This document shows positions 32,533 to 42,475 of a DNA stretch of 64,000 nucleotides, piece after piece. Within the stretch, counting starts at the first letter, position 1. The number at the start of each line of letters is the position of its first letter. A model generated the notes under the pieces. It had not been told where the DNA came from. It made no database searches and saw only the letters and a list, made by a program, of their open reading frames with translations. Made by a program: the position numbers and the translations under genes. The DNA is taken from assembly GCF_900625025.1 (NCBI RefSeq), contig NZ_LR130574.1, positions 1-64,000 of the forward strand, read 5' to 3'. This stretch comes from Lachnoclostridium sp. Marseille-P6806 (GTDB lineage Bacteria; Bacillota; Clostridia; Lachnospirales; Lachnospiraceae).

Positions 32533-34122
32533 TCATATCCTGCCGTTCAGCTTCCAGTAGAGATCCTGCGCGAAGCTGTCCGTCATGCCGCAGACAAAAT
32601 CCGTGACCAGAAGAAGCCGGAGGTAGAGCTTTTCATCCTCACTCCGCCCCTCGGAATACTTGTGGTAGATCGTCTTGTAGTTTCCCGAGATGAGGCTCAC
32701 CAGCCGCTCGTCGATCGGCGTAAGCCTGCGGTCCGTATCGTAGTACAGCACCGCGCGGACAAAATGATCGAGCAAAAAGGAGAGTATTCTCGCCGCCGAG
32801 ATTTCGATGGTCACGATCGGACGGCTCCGGAAAACGAACTCGGTCGCAATACTGCGCAGCGCGTCTGCGATATGCTCTCCTCCCGTACCCCCGATGAGCT
32901 CGCGGTCAAAATTTCCCCGCATGATCGCGTCATAATGCTCCATAAAGCTGCCGCCCGCCTCCTGCAGCAGCTTTCCCTGCACCGAGACAATCCAGTTCTG
33001 CACCGCGTAATCTTCCGGCGCATCCATCTGCCGCTGCATAGCCTGACAATACTTGTCCTTAAGCCTGCCGATCAGCTGACGGTAAACCGACTGTCTGTCC
33101 GGCGGCAGATCTTCCGCATCCTCCGCGCCGGCATAGCGCTCCAGCTCCATGACAAGACGCTCATAGGAAATGATTCCTTTTTTGAATGCGTCCTCTATGT
33201 CCGCCGTCAGATAAGCGATATCATCCCCCGCCTCCAGAAGATAGCAGAGCGGGTGCCGCGCGCCGCCGAGTCCGCAGGACGCCTCGATTTCATCAAACAC
33301 CTTGCGGTCCGCATAGTAGTACCCCATTTTATGCGCGCAGATCGGCCCGTTCCGGTCAATCTCCACGGAGCTCACCGGATATTTGATGATCGTAGCGAGA
33401 AGCGCCTTGGTGAGGTTCATCCCATGCTCATCCACAAGATAATGGAGCTTTGTGACGACGCGAAGAGCCTGCGTGTTGCCCTCGAAATTCGTGAAATCTC
33501 CCTGCATCTGCGGCGTCAGAATCTCAGACAGCGGCGTGCCGATCTCTCCCACCGCACCGCCGTCGTCGGCGTTTCCTCCGCAGCACGGCAGCATCCGTCC
33601 TCCCGCCTCGTACTCCACCCCGCTCCGGCGATAGTGGATCACCGGCAGGTGATCGCGGAACCAGCTCCGGATGCTCGTCTCACCGAAGTGTCCGAACGGA
33701 GGATTCCCGATATCGTGCAGGAGCCCTGCACACTGGAGGATGTCACAGATATCCATCTGGTTTTCCGGTGTGAACGACGCGTCCCGCCCCTCTCTCACAA
33801 TACTCCGCCCGACGCTCTGTCCGAGGGAGCGCGCAAACGAGGACACCTCCAGAGAATGAGTGAGGCGCGTCCGGATGAAATCACTCTGATCGAGCGGAAA
33901 CACCTGCGTCTTGTCCTGCAAGCGCCGGAAAGACGCGCTGCCGATGATGCGATGGTAATCCTTTTCATATTCCGAGCGCAGATCGCCGCCTCCTCGCTTC
34001 TGATAGGAACGGATCCGCTCCGGGCACAGCAGCTCCTGCCAGCTCATGCTCCTTACTTCCGCCTCGCCCGCTTTCGTCTTGCTTACTTCCGTCCTGCTCA
34101 CTTCCGCTTTGCTTGCTTCCAC
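32533..34122 (-). CDS. dgt: dGTP triphosphohydrolase, HD superfamily
   Basis: 529 residues. It hydrolyses dGTP to deoxyguanosine and triphosphate and so limits the dNTP pool. The HD motifs are RLTHSLEVSSFARSLG (His), CAGLLHDIGNPPFGHFGE (His-Asp) and, later, GDDIAYLTADIEDAF (Asp). SASFRRLQDKTQVFP is the conserved N-terminal motif. The GTG at 34122 follows AAAGGAGCAGG and gives a 25-residue leader of five-residue repeats (EASKA, EVSRT, EVSKT, KAGEA); the alternative ATG at 34047 has a site too close. Leader repeats come from a 15-base tandem repeat. Confidence 0.92.
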   Translation of the reverse strand: MEASKAEVSRTEVSKTKAGEAEVRSMSWQELLCPERIRSYQKRGGGDLRSEYEKDYHRIIGSASFRRLQDKTQVFPLDQSDFIRTRLTHSLEVSSFARSLGQSVGRSIVREGRDASFTPENQMDICDILQCAGLLHDIGNPPFGHFGETSIRSWFRDHLPVIHYRRSGVEYEAGGRMLPCCGGNADDGGAVGEIGTPLSEILTPQMQGDFTNFEGNTQALRVVTKLHYLVDEHGMNLTKALLATIIKYPVSSVEIDRNGPICAHKMGYYYADRKVFDEIEASCGLGGARHPLCYLLEAGDDIAYLTADIEDAFKKGIISYERLVMELERYAGAEDAEDLPPDRQSVYRQLIGRLKDKYCQAMQRQMDAPEDYAVQNWIVSVQGKLLQEAGGSFMEHYDAIMRGNFDRELIGGTGGEHIADALRSIATEFVFRSRPIVTIEISAARILSFLLDHFVRAVLYYDTDRRLTPIDERLVSLISGNYKTIYHKYSEGRSEDEKLYLRLLLVTDFVCGMTDSFAQDLYWKLNGRI

Positions 34123-34137
34123 CCTGCTCCTTTCCGT
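34051..34137. repeat. Degenerate 15-bp tandem repeat at the dgt 5' end
   Basis: About six units close to GCTTACTTCCGTCCT, head to tail, spanning the dgt ribosome site, start codon and first 24 codons. The unit length preserves frame. Confidence 0.65.
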
Positions 34138-34192
34138 AACTGCACCTCACACGAATCATCATGCCAAAGCGCCCCGGCGAGACACGCGCCGC

Positions 34193-34217
34193 AAAATCCG
34201 TGCATCCGCGTGATTTT
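34193..34217 (-). repeat. Dispersed 25-bp palindromic repeat, copy 2
   Basis: AAAATCCGTGCATC then CGCGTGATTTT, 71 bases upstream of the dgt start. Same orientation relative to the minus-strand genes as copies 1 and 3. Confidence 0.6.
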
Positions 34218-34314
34218 TTACACCCGTTTCTTATCACGCACAAAAATTTGTCTCAATGCAAACGGGGAGCCCGCGCATGCCGGCGCGGCTCCCCGGATTT
34301 TCTGTCTCTGAAAT

Positions 34315-35583
34315 TCAGTTGAGGATCCGGCGGATCCCCAGAATGGAACGGTAAGTCGCCGCGCTGTACTTGATTCCCGTCGCTCTCGTGCTCGCGTGGA
34401 CGATCGTCCCGTTTCCGATGTACAGCCCCACATGCCCGGGATAACAGATCAGGTCGCCCGGCTGCGCCTCCTCGAGCGACGCCACTTCGACGCCCGCATT
34501 GCGCTGCGATTCCGCCGTTCTGGGAATGCTGATCCCAAAAGCGGAATACACGCTCTGCGTAAAGCCCGAGCAATCCGTTCCGTTCGTCAAACTGGTGCCG
34601 CCGTACACATAAGGATTTCCGACAAACTGGCAGGCAAAATTCACAACATTCTGTCCCGTCGCCGAGCCTGCCGCCTGATAGGTCTTCTTTACGGGCGCCG
34701 TGCTCTCCGAGGTTCCTGACGTCTGTGAGGAAGAATCCCCGGAGGCCGCGTTTTCCGTGCCGGCGTTTCCTGCCGCAGCCGCTTTGGCCGCTGCCTCTTC
34801 TTCCGCTTTTCTGCGGGCCTCCTCGGCGGCTCTCGCCTCCGCCTCAACCTGCGCCGACAGCTGCCGCGTCTGCTCCTCATACTGCCGGCGGAGAGAGCTG
34901 GCCTCCGCCTGCGCCGCACTGATCAGCGCCTCATAATTGTTGTACTTCGATTGCAGATCGCTCACGCGGGACTCGAGCGCCGCTTTTTCCTCCTGCAGGC
35001 CGGATTCCGCCTCCTCAAGCTCTGCTTTCGTCTCCTCCAGCGCGCGCTTGTCATCCGCCACCTCTTTCCGCGTCTCCTGATACTGCACAAGGAGCCTGCG
35101 GTCATATTCATAGAGCTGGTTGACGTACTCTGTCTTGTTCAGCATATCGCTGAAAGAGCTCGCTTTCATGAGCAGCGCCACGTAGCTGGCGTTCCCTCTC
35201 TCGTACATGAACTGTATGCGCTTTTTCATCATCGCATACTGTTCCTCCTCGCGCGCCTTGGCCTCGTCATACTCCTGCTGCTTGATCTCGATCTGCCCCT
35301 CTGTATCGGCAATCTGATCCTGAAGCATCTGAATGCTCGCCATATTCTGCGCGATTTCGGACTGCGCAGTCTCCATCTCATCCGAGATTTCTTCCTGCTT
35401 CCCCTCCAGAGAGGACAGCGCACTGTTGGCCGAGTTCAGCTTGCTTTTCGTCGCATTCTGCTGCTGCCGGATCTCCGACGATGTCACCGCTCTCACCGGA
35501 ACAGCCGGGAAAACCGCACACATCACTGTCAACAGCAAAGCAAGCAGCCGCCGATTCAGTTTTTTCCCAAAAAGTCTCTCCAT
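34315..35583 (-). CDS. Secreted NlpC/P60 peptidoglycan endopeptidase with coiled coil
   Basis: 422 residues. Signal peptide (KKLNRRLLALLLTVMCAVFP to about VRA). Residues 35-250 are a long coiled coil of the PcsB/CwlO N-terminal type (SKLNSANSALSSLEGKQEEI and onward), followed by an Ala/Glu-rich then Ser/Thr-rich linker. The C-terminal 115 residues are NlpC/P60: catalytic Cys in GTDCSGFTQSVYSAFG, His in GHVGLYIGNGTIVHAS. Such hydrolases cut stem peptides at the septum or along the side wall and are often controlled by FtsEX through the coiled coil. The ATG at 35583 follows GGGGAAAG. It follows asnS by 64 bases. Confidence 0.92.
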   Translation of the reverse strand: MERLFGKKLNRRLLALLLTVMCAVFPAVPVRAVTSSEIRQQQNATKSKLNSANSALSSLEGKQEEISDEMETAQSEIAQNMASIQMLQDQIADTEGQIEIKQQEYDEAKAREEEQYAMMKKRIQFMYERGNASYVALLMKASSFSDMLNKTEYVNQLYEYDRRLLVQYQETRKEVADDKRALEETKAELEEAESGLQEEKAALESRVSDLQSKYNNYEALISAAQAEASSLRRQYEEQTRQLSAQVEAEARAAEEARRKAEEEAAAKAAAAGNAGTENAASGDSSSQTSGTSESTAPVKKTYQAAGSATGQNVVNFACQFVGNPYVYGGTSLTNGTDCSGFTQSVYSAFGISIPRTAESQRNAGVEVASLEEAQPGDLICYPGHVGLYIGNGTIVHASTRATGIKYSAATYRSILGIRRILN

Positions 35584-35647
35584 GCTTTCCCCGTCTGCCC
35601 CGCTGTGCTTTTCCCTGCTGGCCGGTCCGGAGCAGGGCTCGTACATA

Positions 35648-37090
35648 TCACAGCTCGCAGTTTCCGAACGTTCTCGGGAACAGCGCAACGTCGCGAATAT
35701 TTCCCATTCCGGTCAGATACATCACCGCCCGCTCAAAGCCGAGGCCAAAGCCAGAGTGACGCACCGACCCGAAGCGCCGGAGATCAAGATAGAACTGATA
35801 ATCGCTCTTCTCCATTCCCAACTCGTCCATGCGGGCCGTCAGCCGTTCCAGATCGTCCTCTCTCTGGCTTCCGCCGATGATCTCACCGATTCCCGGGACC
35901 AGACAATCCGCCGCCGCGACCGTTCTGCCGTCCGGATTCTGCTTCATATAAAACGCCTTGATTTCTTTCGGATAGTCCGTGACAAAAACCGGCTTCCGGA
36001 ATACCTGCTCCGTGAGATAGCGCTCATGCTCCGTCTGCAGGTCGCAGCCCCAGTAGACCTTGAAGTCGAACTCGTCGTTATGCTTCTCCAGCAGGGCCAC
36101 CGCGTCCGTATAGCTGATCCGCCCGAAATCGGACTCCACTACATTGGTGAGGCGCTCGATCAGCCCCCTGTCCACAAAGCTGTTGAAAAACTGCATCTCC
36201 TGCGGGCACTGCTCCATGGTGCTGCGGATCATGTATTTCAGCATGGCCTCCGCGCAGTCCATATAATCCCCGAGATCCGCGAAGCACATCTCCGGCTCGA
36301 TCATCCAGAACTCCGCCGCATGGCGCGTGGTATTGGACTGCTCGGCACGGAACGTCGGCCCGAACGTATAGATATTGCGGAATGCCGTTGCAAAGGCCTC
36401 GCCGTTTAACTGTCCGCTGACCGTAAGGCTGGTCTTTTTCCCGAAAAAGTCCTGCGAATAATCAACCGCCCCGTCCTCTCTCCGCGGCACAGACTCAAGC
36501 GGAAGCGTCGTGACCTGAAACATCTCTCCGGCCCCCTCGGCGTCGCTCGCCGTAATCAGAGGCGTATGAACATAGACGAAGTCCTGCTGCTGGAAAAACT
36601 GATGAATGGCAAAGGCCGCCACCGAGCGGACGCGGAACACCGCCTGAAAGGTATTCGTCCGGGGGCGCAGATGCGGCATCGTGCGGAGGTATTCCAGCGT
36701 ATGCCGCTTCTTCTGAAGCGGGTACTCCGGTGCGGAGGCTCCCTCCAGAAAAACCTCCTCCGCCTGCATTTCAAAAGGCTGCTTTGCTTCCGGCGTCTCC
36801 ACAATGACACCCGTCACAATAACCGCTGCCCCGACATTCAGCTTTGCCGTCCCTGCAAAATCGAGCCGGCGAGCCGGCGTTTCCCTTTCCGCGCCGTCCG
36901 CCGTGCCATCCAGTGCATCACTGTACACAATCTGAAGCTGCGCAAAGCAGGAGCCGTCCGCGATCACCAGAAAGCCAATGCTTCTGGAATCGCGGTTGCT
37001 GCGCACCCAGCCGCCGACCGACACTCTCTGTCCCGCATATTTCCCGGGCTCCTGACTGATTTCCCGTACTTCCGTTAGTCTGATATCCAT
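35648..37090 (-). CDS. asnS: Asparaginyl-tRNA synthetase
   Basis: 480 residues. N-terminal OB-fold ([20 protein letters not shown]), then class II core: motif 2 region [20 protein letters not shown], and motif 3 [16 protein letters not shown]. The AsnRS-type sequence [15 protein letters not shown], with Lys rather than the AspRS residues, favours asparagine. The ATG at 37090 gives [10 protein letters not shown], preferable to a start 36 bases upstream that runs into the next gene. It lies downstream of the trigger-factor-like lipoprotein gene. Confidence 0.95.
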   Translation of the reverse strand: MDIRLTEVREISQEPGKYAGQRVSVGGWVRSNRDSRSIGFLVIADGSCFAQLQIVYSDALDGTADGAERETPARRLDFAGTAKLNVGAAVIVTGVIVETPEAKQPFEMQAEEVFLEGASAPEYPLQKKRHTLEYLRTMPHLRPRTNTFQAVFRVRSVAAFAIHQFFQQQDFVYVHTPLITASDAEGAGEMFQVTTLPLESVPRREDGAVDYSQDFFGKKTSLTVSGQLNGEAFATAFRNIYTFGPTFRAEQSNTTRHAAEFWMIEPEMCFADLGDYMDCAEAMLKYMIRSTMEQCPQEMQFFNSFVDRGLIERLTNVVESDFGRISYTDAVALLEKHNDEFDFKVYWGCDLQTEHERYLTEQVFRKPVFVTDYPKEIKAFYMKQNPDGRTVAAADCLVPGIGEIIGGSQREDDLERLTARMDELGMEKSDYQFYLDLRRFGSVRHSGFGLGFERAVMYLTGMGNIRDVALFPRTFGNCEL

Positions 37091-37122
37091 AACCCGCTTC
37101 CTATCCGCTGCTCTGTGTGCGC

Positions 37123-38517
37123 TCAATAGCCCATCTGCGCCGCGCCCTCGGTCTCCTCAACGCCAAGGCCGTCCGCATCCGCGTCAGAGGCGCCCGCATC
37201 TGCCGCTCCGGCTTCCGCATTGTTTTCCTCCGCATTGCCGGCATCCGAAGCCGATGCAGCCGCATCGCCGGTTCCGGCATCTTCTGCTGAGGCGTCCTCC
37301 GTGCTGTCCGCGCTGCTCTCCTCTATGCCGCTGTCTGAGGCGGGCTCGGTGATCACCGCATGGCTCACAAGAAACTCCATGACCTTGTCGGTGAGCAGGG
37401 ATTCATAGAGAGCATAGGCGTCCTCATTCTTTTTATATTCAGAGACGCTGGCGTATCCTCCCTTTGCCGCCGCGCTGTCGAGCGCCGCGTTGTACTCCCG
37501 CTTGCCGATCGTAATGTTTTCTTTCTCCGCAATGGCGCCCAGAATAATATACTGCTTCGCCGTGCGGGCCGCCTGCTCGCGGAGCGTTGCCTCATAGGCA
37601 GGCGTCTCCTCTTCCTCAGCTTCGGAAGAAGCGCCGTCGCCGGACGCCGCGCTCTCCTCTGTGTCTGCTGCAGACGCAGCCTCCGCCGTGCCGTCCGTCT
37701 CCTCTTCCGATGCCGTGGGGCTGACATACTGCATAAAGGTGGCAAGATCCATGCCGTACTGCGCGGCATACTGCGTATAATATTCGGTAAGAGACGCATA
37801 ATAGCGGTCCACCATAGCCGCCGGCGGCTCCTGAACAAAATTGCTGTTCTCCTCGAGATAGTCCGCAATTTTATTCCTGACGTCCGTATCATAGGTCGAC
37901 TGCGCCTGCGCAAGCAGCTCTTTCCTCACATAGCTCCGGTAGTCTTCCGCCGTGGAGACGCCCGCAATATTCTGCTTCGCCGCCCACTCGTCCGTCAGCT
38001 CCGGCGTGACCAGCGTCTCAATGGAATTGATCGTAACCTCAAAATCCACATCCTTGCCGGCGACCTCCGCATTGCTGTATTCGTCCGGGAACTTCAGATG
38101 AAGCACCGGCTTTGACCCGGTTTTCTCCCCAATCAGGCCGTCCTCGAAGCCGTCGATGAAGCTCCCGGAGCCGATCTGAAGATTGTAGCCCTGCGCAGAA
38201 CCCCCGCTGAACTCCTCGCCGTCGATTTTCCCGACATAATCGATATTGACCGTATCGCCGTCCGCAACCACATCGCGGTCCGTGACATCCTCGTACGAAG
38301 CGTCTCCGCTCAGCGTATAATTGATATACATCTCCACGTAGGAGTCGCTGACCGAGGGGGCCGCCTCCTCCACCGGAATGGAGGCGTAGTCGGCGACCTC
38401 CACATAATCCGACGCAGTGATTCCCGTAATATAAGCGCTCTTATCCGTGCTGCCGCAGCCTGCCATGGACAGAGCCGTGACCGCCGCCAGTGCGGACGTC
38501 AGTATTCTCTTCTTCAT
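37123..38517 (-). CDS. Trigger-factor-like peptidyl-prolyl isomerase lipoprotein
   Basis: 464 residues. A lipoprotein signal ([20 protein letters not shown], Cys21 in AGCGS) places it on the outer face of the membrane. Residues about 75-165 are an FKBP-type domain as in trigger factor ([36 protein letters not shown]), and the following helical part resembles the trigger factor C-terminal domain ([20 protein letters not shown]). Two acidic, Ala/Ser-rich low-complexity stretches interrupt and end it (about 255-300 and 400-455). It lacks the ribosome-binding N-terminal domain. Role: probable folding of exported proteins. AAAGGAAAGCAG precedes ATG. Confidence 0.85.
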   Translation of the reverse strand: MKKRILTSALAAVTALSMAGCGSTDKSAYITGITASDYVEVADYASIPVEEAAPSVSDSYVEMYINYTLSGDASYEDVTDRDVVADGDTVNIDYVGKIDGEEFSGGSAQGYNLQIGSGSFIDGFEDGLIGEKTGSKPVLHLKFPDEYSNAEVAGKDVDFEVTINSIETLVTPELTDEWAAKQNIAGVSTAEDYRSYVRKELLAQAQSTYDTDVRNKIADYLEENSNFVQEPPAAMVDRYYASLTEYYTQYAAQYGMDLATFMQYVSPTASEEETDGTAEAASAADTEESAASGDGASSEAEEEETPAYEATLREQAARTAKQYIILGAIAEKENITIGKREYNAALDSAAAKGGYASVSEYKKNEDAYALYESLLTDKVMEFLVSHAVITEPASDSGIEESSADSTEDASAEDAGTGDAAASASDAGNAEENNAEAGAADAGASDADADGLGVEETEGAAQMGY

Positions 38518-38775
38518 CTGCTTTCCTTTCTCACAAAAAAATACAGGGATCGCGGCAGCCGGACGCTCCGCGATACAGAACAAAGTTTAGCACAAGCCCA
38601 CCCCAGTGGAAAGCCTTTCGCCGGCAAAGTATGAAAAAACACTCCCTGCGGCCGGCTTTCATGATATACTGAGCCGAACAGCGGTCGGAAGCTCCCGTTT
38701 CCCGCCGCCCGGACACGACTGTCCCGTTTCCGGAACACACGATTCTGAACAGGGCAGGAGCCGAAAGAACCGACT

Positions 38776-39714
38776 ATGATCTATGACAGCTGTTTCCGCA
38801 GTTTAATCGAAAACTTCCCGATGGGCATCTACATCGTAAAGCCGGATCGGACCATCGTATTCTGGAACCGGGCCGCAGAGCAGATCACCGGCTACTCCGC
38901 CGAATGGATATGCGGAAGAAAGTGCCCCGACAGCGGGCTCCGGCATCTCGATGACACGGCCTGCCCCCTCTGTGAGACATACTGCCCCTTTATGACGGTT
39001 CTCAAAGAGGGCAAAGAGCTCCGCAAACAGGTTTTTGCCCACCATCGCGAGGGGTATCACATTCTGGTGGAAACCATCTTCGTTCCGATCCGGGATGAAA
39101 ACGGCAGCATCACCGAGGTGGCCGAGGTCTTTTATCCCGCCGATCAGCGTGTGCACAGCGAGAGCGCCATCGAACATCTCTACAATGCCGCCTCCTACGA
39201 CCGCCTGACCGGGCTCCCCGGACGCGCCTATACCGAGGCCTTTCTGCGGCGGCGCATGAGCGAATATCATCTGTCCGGAGAGCGCTTCGCCGTGCTGTTC
39301 TGCGATATCAACGATTTCCGCGATTTCAATAACCAGTACGGACATGAGGCCGGCGATACCGTGCTCCGCTCTTTCGGCACCGCCATGTCCCGCGTTTGCC
39401 GCAGCACCGATGTGTTCGGCCGCTGGGGAGGAGACGAGTTTCTTGGCATCTACGTCATTCATAATGAAAACGACACCGCAAGAATCGCCGGAAGAATGCA
39501 GGACACCGCTGATGCTCTGCGGATCAGGCATCAGGAGCTCACGCTGACCATCGGTCTTTCCATCGGCATCACCGCCGCCCGGCCGGAGGACGACGAGGCA
39601 TCGATCGTCGCACGCGCCGACCGGTATATGTATCTTGCGAAGCGCTCCGACTCGCAGCGCACCGTGACCGACCGGGAGGCCGGAGAAGCATCCGGTGGAA
39701 GCCATGACGGCTGA
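38776..39714 (+). CDS. PAS-GGDEF diguanylate cyclase
   Basis: 312 residues, cytoplasmic. Residues 5-120 form a PAS domain (FPMGIYIVKPDRTIVFWNRA AEQITGYS region) with a Cys-containing insert CPDSG...CPLCETYCPF that may hold a redox or metal site. Residues 135-300 are GGDEF with intact active site GRWGGDEFLG and an I-site RxxD (RSTD) five residues before it, so it should make c-di-GMP and be feedback-inhibited. It is divergent from the lipoprotein gene, and followed by a small membrane protein gene. Confidence 0.92.
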   Translation: MIYDSCFRSLIENFPMGIYIVKPDRTIVFWNRAAEQITGYSAEWICGRKCPDSGLRHLDDTACPLCETYCPFMTVLKEGKELRKQVFAHHREGYHILVETIFVPIRDENGSITEVAEVFYPADQRVHSESAIEHLYNAASYDRLTGLPGRAYTEAFLRRRMSEYHLSGERFAVLFCDINDFRDFNNQYGHEAGDTVLRSFGTAMSRVCRSTDVFGRWGGDEFLGIYVIHNENDTARIAGRMQDTADALRIRHQELTLTIGLSIGITAARPEDDEASIVARADRYMYLAKRSDSQRTVTDREAGEASGGSHDG

Positions 39715-39748
39715 TTATGCAGGCGCAGGCCATGAGGGCTGATACCGA

Positions 39749-39777
39749 TTGCTCGCGTTTCTAAAGGATGTTACAAT
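39749..39777 (+). promoter_or_regulatory. Promoter of the small membrane protein gene
   Basis: TTGCTC (39749-39754) and TACAAT (39772-39777) with spacer 17, 30 bases before the start codon. Confidence 0.6.
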
Positions 39778-39807
39778 GATTTACATGCTAACTTTGGAGG
39801 TATCGCC

Positions 39808-40287
39808 ATGCACACCGGACTCATCGTTCTGATCGTTCTCCTCATCGTTCTTGCCGCCGCGGTCGCCGTTCTCTACTTTCTCGGCCGCAGAGCGCAGAAG
39901 AAGCAGGAGGAGCAGCAGGCGCAGATCGAGGCCAACAAGCAGACCGTCACCATGCTGGTCATCGACAAGAAAAAGCTCCGTCTCAAGGATTCGGGACTGC
40001 CGCAGGCCGTCATGGATCAGACCCCGAAGCTGCTCCGGCGCTCGAAGCTCCCGATCGTCAAAGCCAAGGTCGGTCCGCAGATCCTGTCTCTGGTGGCGGA
40101 TGAAAAGATTTTTGATTCGATTCCCGTCCGAAAAGAAATCAAGGCGCAGGTCAGCGGCATCTACATTGTGAGCTTTAAGGGGGCGCGCGGCAGTATCAGG
40201 CCTCAGACGAATGCAAAGCCGAAAAGCCGGTTCCGCAGATGGCTGGACGATCTGCAGACAAAGGCCGGCGCAAAGCCAATCAAATAA
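39808..40287 (+). CDS. Membrane-anchored hypothetical protein
   Basis: 159 residues. One N-terminal membrane helix (LIVLIVLLIVLAAAVAVLYF) and then a basic cytoplasmic domain beginning with a short coiled coil (RRAQKKQEEQQAQIEANKQT). The middle (MLVIDKKKLRLKDSGLPQAV) recalls conserved Lachnospiraceae proteins of unknown function. GGAGGTATCGCC precedes ATG. It has its own promoter and a strong terminator, so it is monocistronic. Confidence 0.7.
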   Translation: MHTGLIVLIVLLIVLAAAVAVLYFLGRRAQKKQEEQQAQIEANKQTVTMLVIDKKKLRLKDSGLPQAVMDQTPKLLRRSKLPIVKAKVGPQILSLVADEKIFDSIPVRKEIKAQVSGIYIVSFKGARGSIRPQTNAKPKSRFRRWLDDLQTKAGAKPIK

Positions 40288-40380
40288 CAAAATAATAGAA
40301 GAGAGCCGGGCCGTCTCATGCCCGGACAATAAAAGCAGAGCAAGGCCGGGCCGCAGGACGGCTCGGACGCACTATAACAG

Positions 40381-40417
40381 AGCAGAGCCGGTCACGGAAT
40401 GACCGGCTCTGCTTTTA
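40381..40417. terminator. Strong terminator between convergent genes
   Basis: AGCAGAGCCGGTCA (40381-40394) pairs with TGACCGGCTCTGCT (40400-40413), followed by TTTA. It also overlaps the last codons of the convergent DUF1934 gene. Confidence 0.85.
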
Positions 40418-40817
40418 TCGTTACCCTGCATTCAATGACATAATCCGGGTCCGGCATGAGCCGATACACTGCCTGCGCGTGGAGCTTCTCCCCCAGCGCA
40501 AGGCAGACCAGCTGCGAGGTTTCGGTCTCCATCCTGAGCTCTCCGCAGGCTGTGCCATAGCGGCAGACGCAGCGCATCCCTCTCTCCAGCACCAGTTCCG
40601 TCCCACCGTCTCGCTCCACTGTGATGCGATGCGAAGCAATCCCGATCTGGCTTGCCCGGGATTTTTCTCCCTTTTCTTCATCCTCTTCATAGCGGAACTC
40701 GTGCGTTCCGTTCTCGCCCCGGCGGTATTCCGCCCTGTGCCTGCTCCGGTTTGTCTCCTCGCTGCCGTCCGGATATCTCTGCGTCCCGGTGATGGTCAGC
40801 CAGACCTGCCCCGTCAT
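40392..40817 (-). CDS. DUF1934 (YwiB-like) small beta-barrel protein
   Basis: 141 residues. It matches the DUF1934 pattern: WLTITGTQRYPDGSEE, then EFRYEEDEEKGE, RITVERDGGTELVLERGMRC and GTACGELRMETETSQLVCLA. The family has a lipocalin-like fold and unknown ligand. Start ATG at 40817 overlaps the GntR stop by four bases (ATGA), so it is the last cistron of the operon plsC-pyrK-pyrD-ispE-gntR. An in-frame extension upstream is only shadow. Confidence 0.8.
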   Translation of the reverse strand: MTGQVWLTITGTQRYPDGSEETNRSRHRAEYRRGENGTHEFRYEEDEEKGEKSRASQIGIASHRITVERDGGTELVLERGMRCVCRYGTACGELRMETETSQLVCLALGEKLHAQAVYRLMPDPDYVIECRVTIKAEPVIP

Positions 40818-41494
40818 GACTGGCCGTCCCGGCGGAGCTGCGCGATGATTGCCATCTCCTGACGGTCGATATGCTCCCTCGCCGCTTTGGCCGCCGAGAT
40901 CCTGTCGCCGCGGATGATCGCATCCGTCAGGCACTTGTGCTCCGCCACAAGCTGGCCGTAATTCCGATCATCCTTGATAAATTCATAGCGATACCGGTAG
41001 AGCTGATCCGCCAGCCGCCCGCTCACCTCCAGCAGGCATTCGTTGTTCGCTGCATTCTTGATGACATCGTGAAAGGCGACGTCCGCCTCTGCAATCTCCG
41101 CGGCATCGCCCTTTTTCACCGCCGCTTCAAAATTTTCGCAGGCCTTTCTGAGCTTTCCCTTATCCTGCGCCGTAATCCGCTCGCAGGCAAGCTCCGAGCT
41201 CAGAACGTCGAGCGCCCGCCGCACCTCGAGAACATCCTTCAGCCCTTTTTCCGAAATCTGCGCGACCTGCGCGCCGCTTCTCGGGATGATGCGCACCAGC
41301 CCCTCCAGCTCCAGCTTGCGGATCGCCTCGCGGATGGGCGTGCGGCTGACATCAAGCTGATTGGCCAGATGAATCTCCATCAGACGCTCACCCGGCTTCA
41401 GCACTCCGGTGAGAATCTGCCTGCGCAGCTTCTTGTACACCGTTTCCCGCAGGGGAAGATACTGATCCTCGTCCTGCATTCTGTAATCTGCCAA
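40814..41494 (-). CDS. GntR-family regulator with FCD domain
   Basis: 226 residues. Residues 10-75 are a GntR winged helix (LKPGERLMEIHLANQLDVSR, then TPIREAIRKLELEGLV). Residues 85-210 are the all-helical FCD ligand domain (DVLEVRRALDVLSSELACER; VAFHDVIKNAANNECLLEV) with the Asp and His residues that commonly bind a metal. FCD regulators sense small acids such as sugar acids or lactate. It is encoded inside an operon that has a TTGTATACAA palindrome at its head, which is the usual operator type for this family; I infer autoregulation. Confidence 0.9.
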   Translation of the reverse strand: MADYRMQDEDQYLPLRETVYKKLRRQILTGVLKPGERLMEIHLANQLDVSRTPIREAIRKLELEGLVRIIPRSGAQVAQISEKGLKDVLEVRRALDVLSSELACERITAQDKGKLRKACENFEAAVKKGDAAEIAEADVAFHDVIKNAANNECLLEVSGRLADQLYRYRYEFIKDDRNYGQLVAEHKCLTDAIIRGDRISAAKAAREHIDRQEMAIIAQLRRDGQS

Positions 41495-41514
41495 TGTTCT
41501 TCCCTCCCGTCGAC

Positions 41515-42441
41515 TCAGAGGGCTCTGCTCCGGCTCCCGTCCGCAGACGCTTCGCCGTCCCGGTCTCTCACAAAGCCCGTAAGAAAACGTTCAAAGCCGC
41601 CAAACTCCGGATGTGCGCAGAGCGCTCCGAACGCGGCCTCTGCCGCCCCCTCCTCCGTAAAGACGGCAAACACGGCAGGGCCGCTTCCGGTCATGACCGC
41701 CCGGACAGCTCCCCTCTCCTCCAAAAATCGCTCCAGCCGCCCGATCACGTCAAAACGCGCTGCCGTAACCGTTTCCAGCACATTGCCGGACAGCTCTATC
41801 ATCTGTTTCACATCGCCGGCCTCAATGGCCTTTATCTGCGCTGGAATATCCGGATGAGAAAAGTCAGCCAGCTCATCCAGCGTCCGATACACCCATGCGG
41901 TCGGAACATCGATGTCCGGCTTTACGATAATAAGGCGGCAGTCCGGAGCCGGGCACAGACAGGTAAGGCGCTCACCGATTCCCTCCGCCCTCCGGGTTCC
42001 GCCCACAATGCAGTACGGAATATCCGCGCCGAGCGGCAGGGCCGCCTCCTGCAGCTCCTCCTCCGTCACATCCGGGGCGAACATATCGCGGAGCGCGAGA
42101 AAGGCCGCCGCCGCGTCCGTGCTTCCCCCCGCCATGCCCGCAGCGACGGGAATGCGCTTCGTCAGTTCAATATCAATGCCCTCGCGGATATCGTATCTCG
42201 CCTGCATGATGCGCACGGCGCGGACGATCAGATTGTCCTCTCCGGAGGGCAGCGAACTGCCGGAAATCGAGAGCTTTACCTTTGCATCAAGGGCCCGCCC
42301 GGTGCTGCGGAAAACCAGCGTGTCATAAATCCCGACCGTCTGCATGATCATATCGACCAGATGATAGCCGTCCTCCCGGCGGCCGACGACGTCGAGCCCC
42401 AGATTGATCTTGGCATAGGCCTTTCTTACTGTGGTAAGCAT
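41515..42441 (-). CDS. ispE: 4-diphosphocytidyl-2-C-methyl-D-erythritol kinase
   Basis: 308 residues, GHMP kinase of the MEP isoprenoid pathway phosphorylating CDP-methylerythritol. N-terminal AYAKINLGLDVVGRREDGYH with catalytic Lys; ATP loop PVAAGMAGGSTDAAAAFLAL; third motif VMTGSGPAVFAVF. It lies 34 bases after pyrD and 20 bases before the GntR gene. Co-location with purR-like or GntR regulators downstream of ispE is common in Firmicutes. The C-terminal extension of about 15 residues is unremarkable. Confidence 0.95.
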   Translation of the reverse strand: MLTTVRKAYAKINLGLDVVGRREDGYHLVDMIMQTVGIYDTLVFRSTGRALDAKVKLSISGSSLPSGEDNLIVRAVRIMQARYDIREGIDIELTKRIPVAAGMAGGSTDAAAAFLALRDMFAPDVTEEELQEAALPLGADIPYCIVGGTRRAEGIGERLTCLCPAPDCRLIIVKPDIDVPTAWVYRTLDELADFSHPDIPAQIKAIEAGDVKQMIELSGNVLETVTAARFDVIGRLERFLEERGAVRAVMTGSGPAVFAVFTEEGAAEAAFGALCAHPEFGGFERFLTGFVRDRDGEASADGSRSRAL

Positions 42442-42475
42442 TTTCCTTTCCTCTCCCCGGTCCGCACCGCGGCCT

